DNA of 6,495 bases. Origin: Actinomycetota bacterium (lineage in GTDB: Bacteria; Actinomycetota; Actinomycetes; Streptosporangiales; Streptosporangiaceae). The stretch lies in the NCBI GenBank assembly GCA_003168295.1, contig PMST01000595.1, positions 15,199 to 21,693 of the forward strand, given 5' to 3'. The position numbers were made by a program, and so were the translations under genes. Under the pieces are notes generated by a model. It did not search any database and was not told where the DNA came from. It saw nothing but the letters and a program-made list of their open reading frames with translations. Below are positions 5,196 to 6,495 of the stretch, piece after piece. Numbering within the stretch: the stretch's first letter is position 1; each line of letters begins with the position of its first letter.

Positions 5196-6380
5196 ATGAA
5201 GATTCGTCAGATCGAGGCTGCGGAACGTCAGGCACTCAGTGTGCCGGTCCAGGCCTACGCATTCCAGCCTTCGCCCGCGACCGGGGAGCTGGTGCAACGC
5301 CTACAGGACGTTCAACGCTATTACGAGGGAAACGTCACGCTCGTTGCGGAAGACGACGGTGTGGCCCTGGCCGAGGTGTCGGCGATCCCGATGCAGCAGA
5401 ACGTGCGCGGCAGCGTATATCCGATGGCCGGTGTCGCCGGGGTGGCCACGCAGCCGTTGGCGCGGCGCCGCGGGCATGTGCGTGCGCTGATGCTGGAGTT
5501 GCTCGGGAGGATGCACGACGCGGGGTTTGCGCTCAGTACGCTGTATCCGTTCCGGCCCTCGTTCTATGAGCGGTTCGGCTACGTCGGGTTGCCCAAGGTA
5601 CGAACGGTGACGTTCGCCCCGGCCGATCTAGCTGGCCTGGTGCGCACGGAGCTGCCCGGAGAAGTCAGCTGGGAACGCTCGGCAGCGGGATACAGCCGGT
5701 ACCGGGAATTCACGTCCCGGCTGCTGGCCGGGTGGCACGGATTCGCGCTGCTGCCCGAGTACCGGGCGGTGGAGTTGCGCGACAGAGATGACCGCTGGCT
5801 GGCGGCCGCGTGGGCCGACGGCGAAATGCTAGCTGCGGTGACTTACCGGATTTCCCGGCACGGCGGCGACCTGCTCGCCGATGACCTGCTTACCCGCAGC
5901 CCGCTGGGCCGAGCTTTGCTGCTGCAGTTCTTCGCTCGTCACGTCGACCAGGTCAGCAGGGTCGTCGTGACCGTCCCGGCCGGGGAGCTCCCCGAGCTGT
6001 GGACGACTGATCTGGCCGCGGTGACGCAGGCTGCAACCTCGTTTCCGGTCGCACCCGCGCCTATGGCGCGTGTCCTGTCACTAGATCTGCTCGCCGGGAC
6101 GCCAGCAGGCCCTGGCCGGGTGACCGTGGACGTAGTTGACGACCCGTTCATATCCGGCCGGTACTCACTTGACGGTACTTCAGGCGTGCTCGATGTCACC
6201 CGCGGCGCGCAAGCATCGGAGGCCACGCTGACCGCGGCGGGCATGTCTGGCCTGATCTACGGTGTGCTTGATCCAGATGATGTGGTCGTCCGCGGATTCG
6301 GGGACGTGCCCGCTGAGGCAGCCTCCCGGCTCCGCGTCCTGTTCCCCCGCCGGGTCCCGTACTTGTTCGCGAGCTTCTGA
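5196..6380 (+). CDS. Eis-family GNAT N-acetyltransferase
   Basis: A 394-residue acetyltransferase of the Eis type (mycobacterial 'enhanced intracellular survival' protein), enzymes that transfer acetyl from acetyl-CoA to amines of varied substrates, including aminoglycosides and lysine side chains. Layout fits: N-terminal GNAT domain (about 1-150), second GNAT-like domain (about 150-290), and an SCP2-like C-terminal domain (about 295-394). The acetyl-CoA region reads VAGVATQPLARRRGHVRALM (80-99), with the pyrophosphate-binding RRRGHV. Y124 in SFYERFGYVG matches Tyr126 of Mycobacterium tuberculosis Eis, and the protein ends in Phe (F394), as Eis does with Phe402, whose terminal carboxylate is reported as the catalytic base. 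Length is normal for the family and no residue appears lost. The ATG has only a weak ribosome site (GGGATGG). The true substrate is unknown; Eis homologues outside mycobacteria vary widely in what they acetylate. Confidence 0.9.
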   Translation: MKIRQIEAAERQALSVPVQAYAFQPSPATGELVQRLQDVQRYYEGNVTLVAEDDGVALAEVSAIPMQQNVRGSVYPMAGVAGVATQPLARRRGHVRALMLELLGRMHDAGFALSTLYPFRPSFYERFGYVGLPKVRTVTFAPADLAGLVRTELPGEVSWERSAAGYSRYREFTSRLLAGWHGFALLPEYRAVELRDRDDRWLAAAWADGEMLAAVTYRISRHGGDLLADDLLTRSPLGRALLLQFFARHVDQVSRVVVTVPAGELPELWTTDLAAVTQAATSFPVAPAPMARVLSLDLLAGTPAGPGRVTVDVVDDPFISGRYSLDGTSGVLDVTRGAQASEATLTAAGMSGLIYGVLDPDDVVVRGFGDVPAEAASRLRVLFPRRVPYLFASF

Positions 6381-6403
6381 ACGGGCCGTGTACCTCCGGC
6401 TGG

Positions 6404-6495
6404 TCAGGCCAGATGGCGGGCCGGGGCAACCTTGCCCTGACGCAGGAGCTGCAGAGCCTGGGCTGTGACGAGGGTGTCGGGATGACTGTCGCCAA
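6404..6495 (-). CDS. C-terminal end of a TPR-type protein, partial
   Basis: On the minus strand an open frame enters from the right edge and ends at TGA (6404-6406), giving 29 residues. It begins GDSHPDTLVTAQALQ, very like the (L)G-x-x-HPDTL-x-T-x-x-x-L consensus of kinesin-light-chain-type tetratricopeptide repeats, which are common at the C-terminus of actinobacterial NB-ARC/SARP-type and other large regulatory or signalling proteins. A short basic tail follows (LLRQGKVAPARHLA). The gene is convergent with the acetyltransferase, with 23 bp between stop codons. Everything upstream of the last repeat lies outside the window, so the rest of the domain plan is unknown. The match is short but specific; moderate confidence. 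Confidence 0.6.
   Translation of the reverse strand, partial: GDSHPDTLVTAQALQLLRQGKVAPARHLA

Noticed and set aside
6196..6495. Minus-strand open frame reaching the right edge
   Set aside because: It overlaps the conserved SCP2-like end of the acetyltransferase; the alternative minus-strand frame ending at 6404 carries a real TPR signature and fits the gap between genes.

Overview
The window is high-GC DNA (roughly 70% by eye) with strong third-position GC bias and dense genes on both strands. Its families (Eis-type acetyltransferase, YciI-like protein, paired acyl-CoA dehydrogenase and CaiB-type CoA-transferase, secreted-type sugar dehydrogenase) and a likely leaderless start fit an actinobacterial chromosome. 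I see no tRNA, rRNA, CRISPR array, insertion sequence or phage gene, and no evidence of a wholly new system. The most interesting material is regulatory or at the window edges.

Layout. (1) 1-1248, plus strand: a PQQ-type glucose/sorbosone dehydrogenase-like beta-propeller enzyme whose frame is open to the left edge, so its N-terminus is probably outside the window. (2) 1245-3601, minus strand: a two-gene operon, an acyl-CoA dehydrogenase (first) followed after 26 bp by a class III CoA-transferase. The CoA-transferase runs tail to tail into gene 1, the two stop codons sharing the palindrome CTAG. (3) 3602-3727: a divergent control region holding two near-identical GGTTA(A)TACCA boxes 31 bp apart, a good -10 hexamer between them and an inverted repeat. 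(4) 3728-4699, plus: a LysR-type regulator with a TTG start, the natural candidate to control the CoA operon and itself. (5) 4784-5092, plus: a small YciI-like protein with an apparent leaderless promoter. (6) 5196-6380, plus: an Eis-family GNAT acetyltransferase ending in Phe. (7) 6404-6495, minus: the last 29 codons of a gene entering from the right, with a HPDTL signature of tetratricopeptide repeat proteins.

How they work together. Only the LysR regulator and the CoA operon form an evident functional unit: the CoA-transferase would activate a carboxylic acid by moving CoA from a donor thioester, and the acyl-CoA dehydrogenase would introduce an alpha,beta double bond in a CoA ester. The substrate cannot be read from the sequence. 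The sugar dehydrogenase, YciI-like protein, Eis-like acetyltransferase and TPR protein look like independent neighbours.
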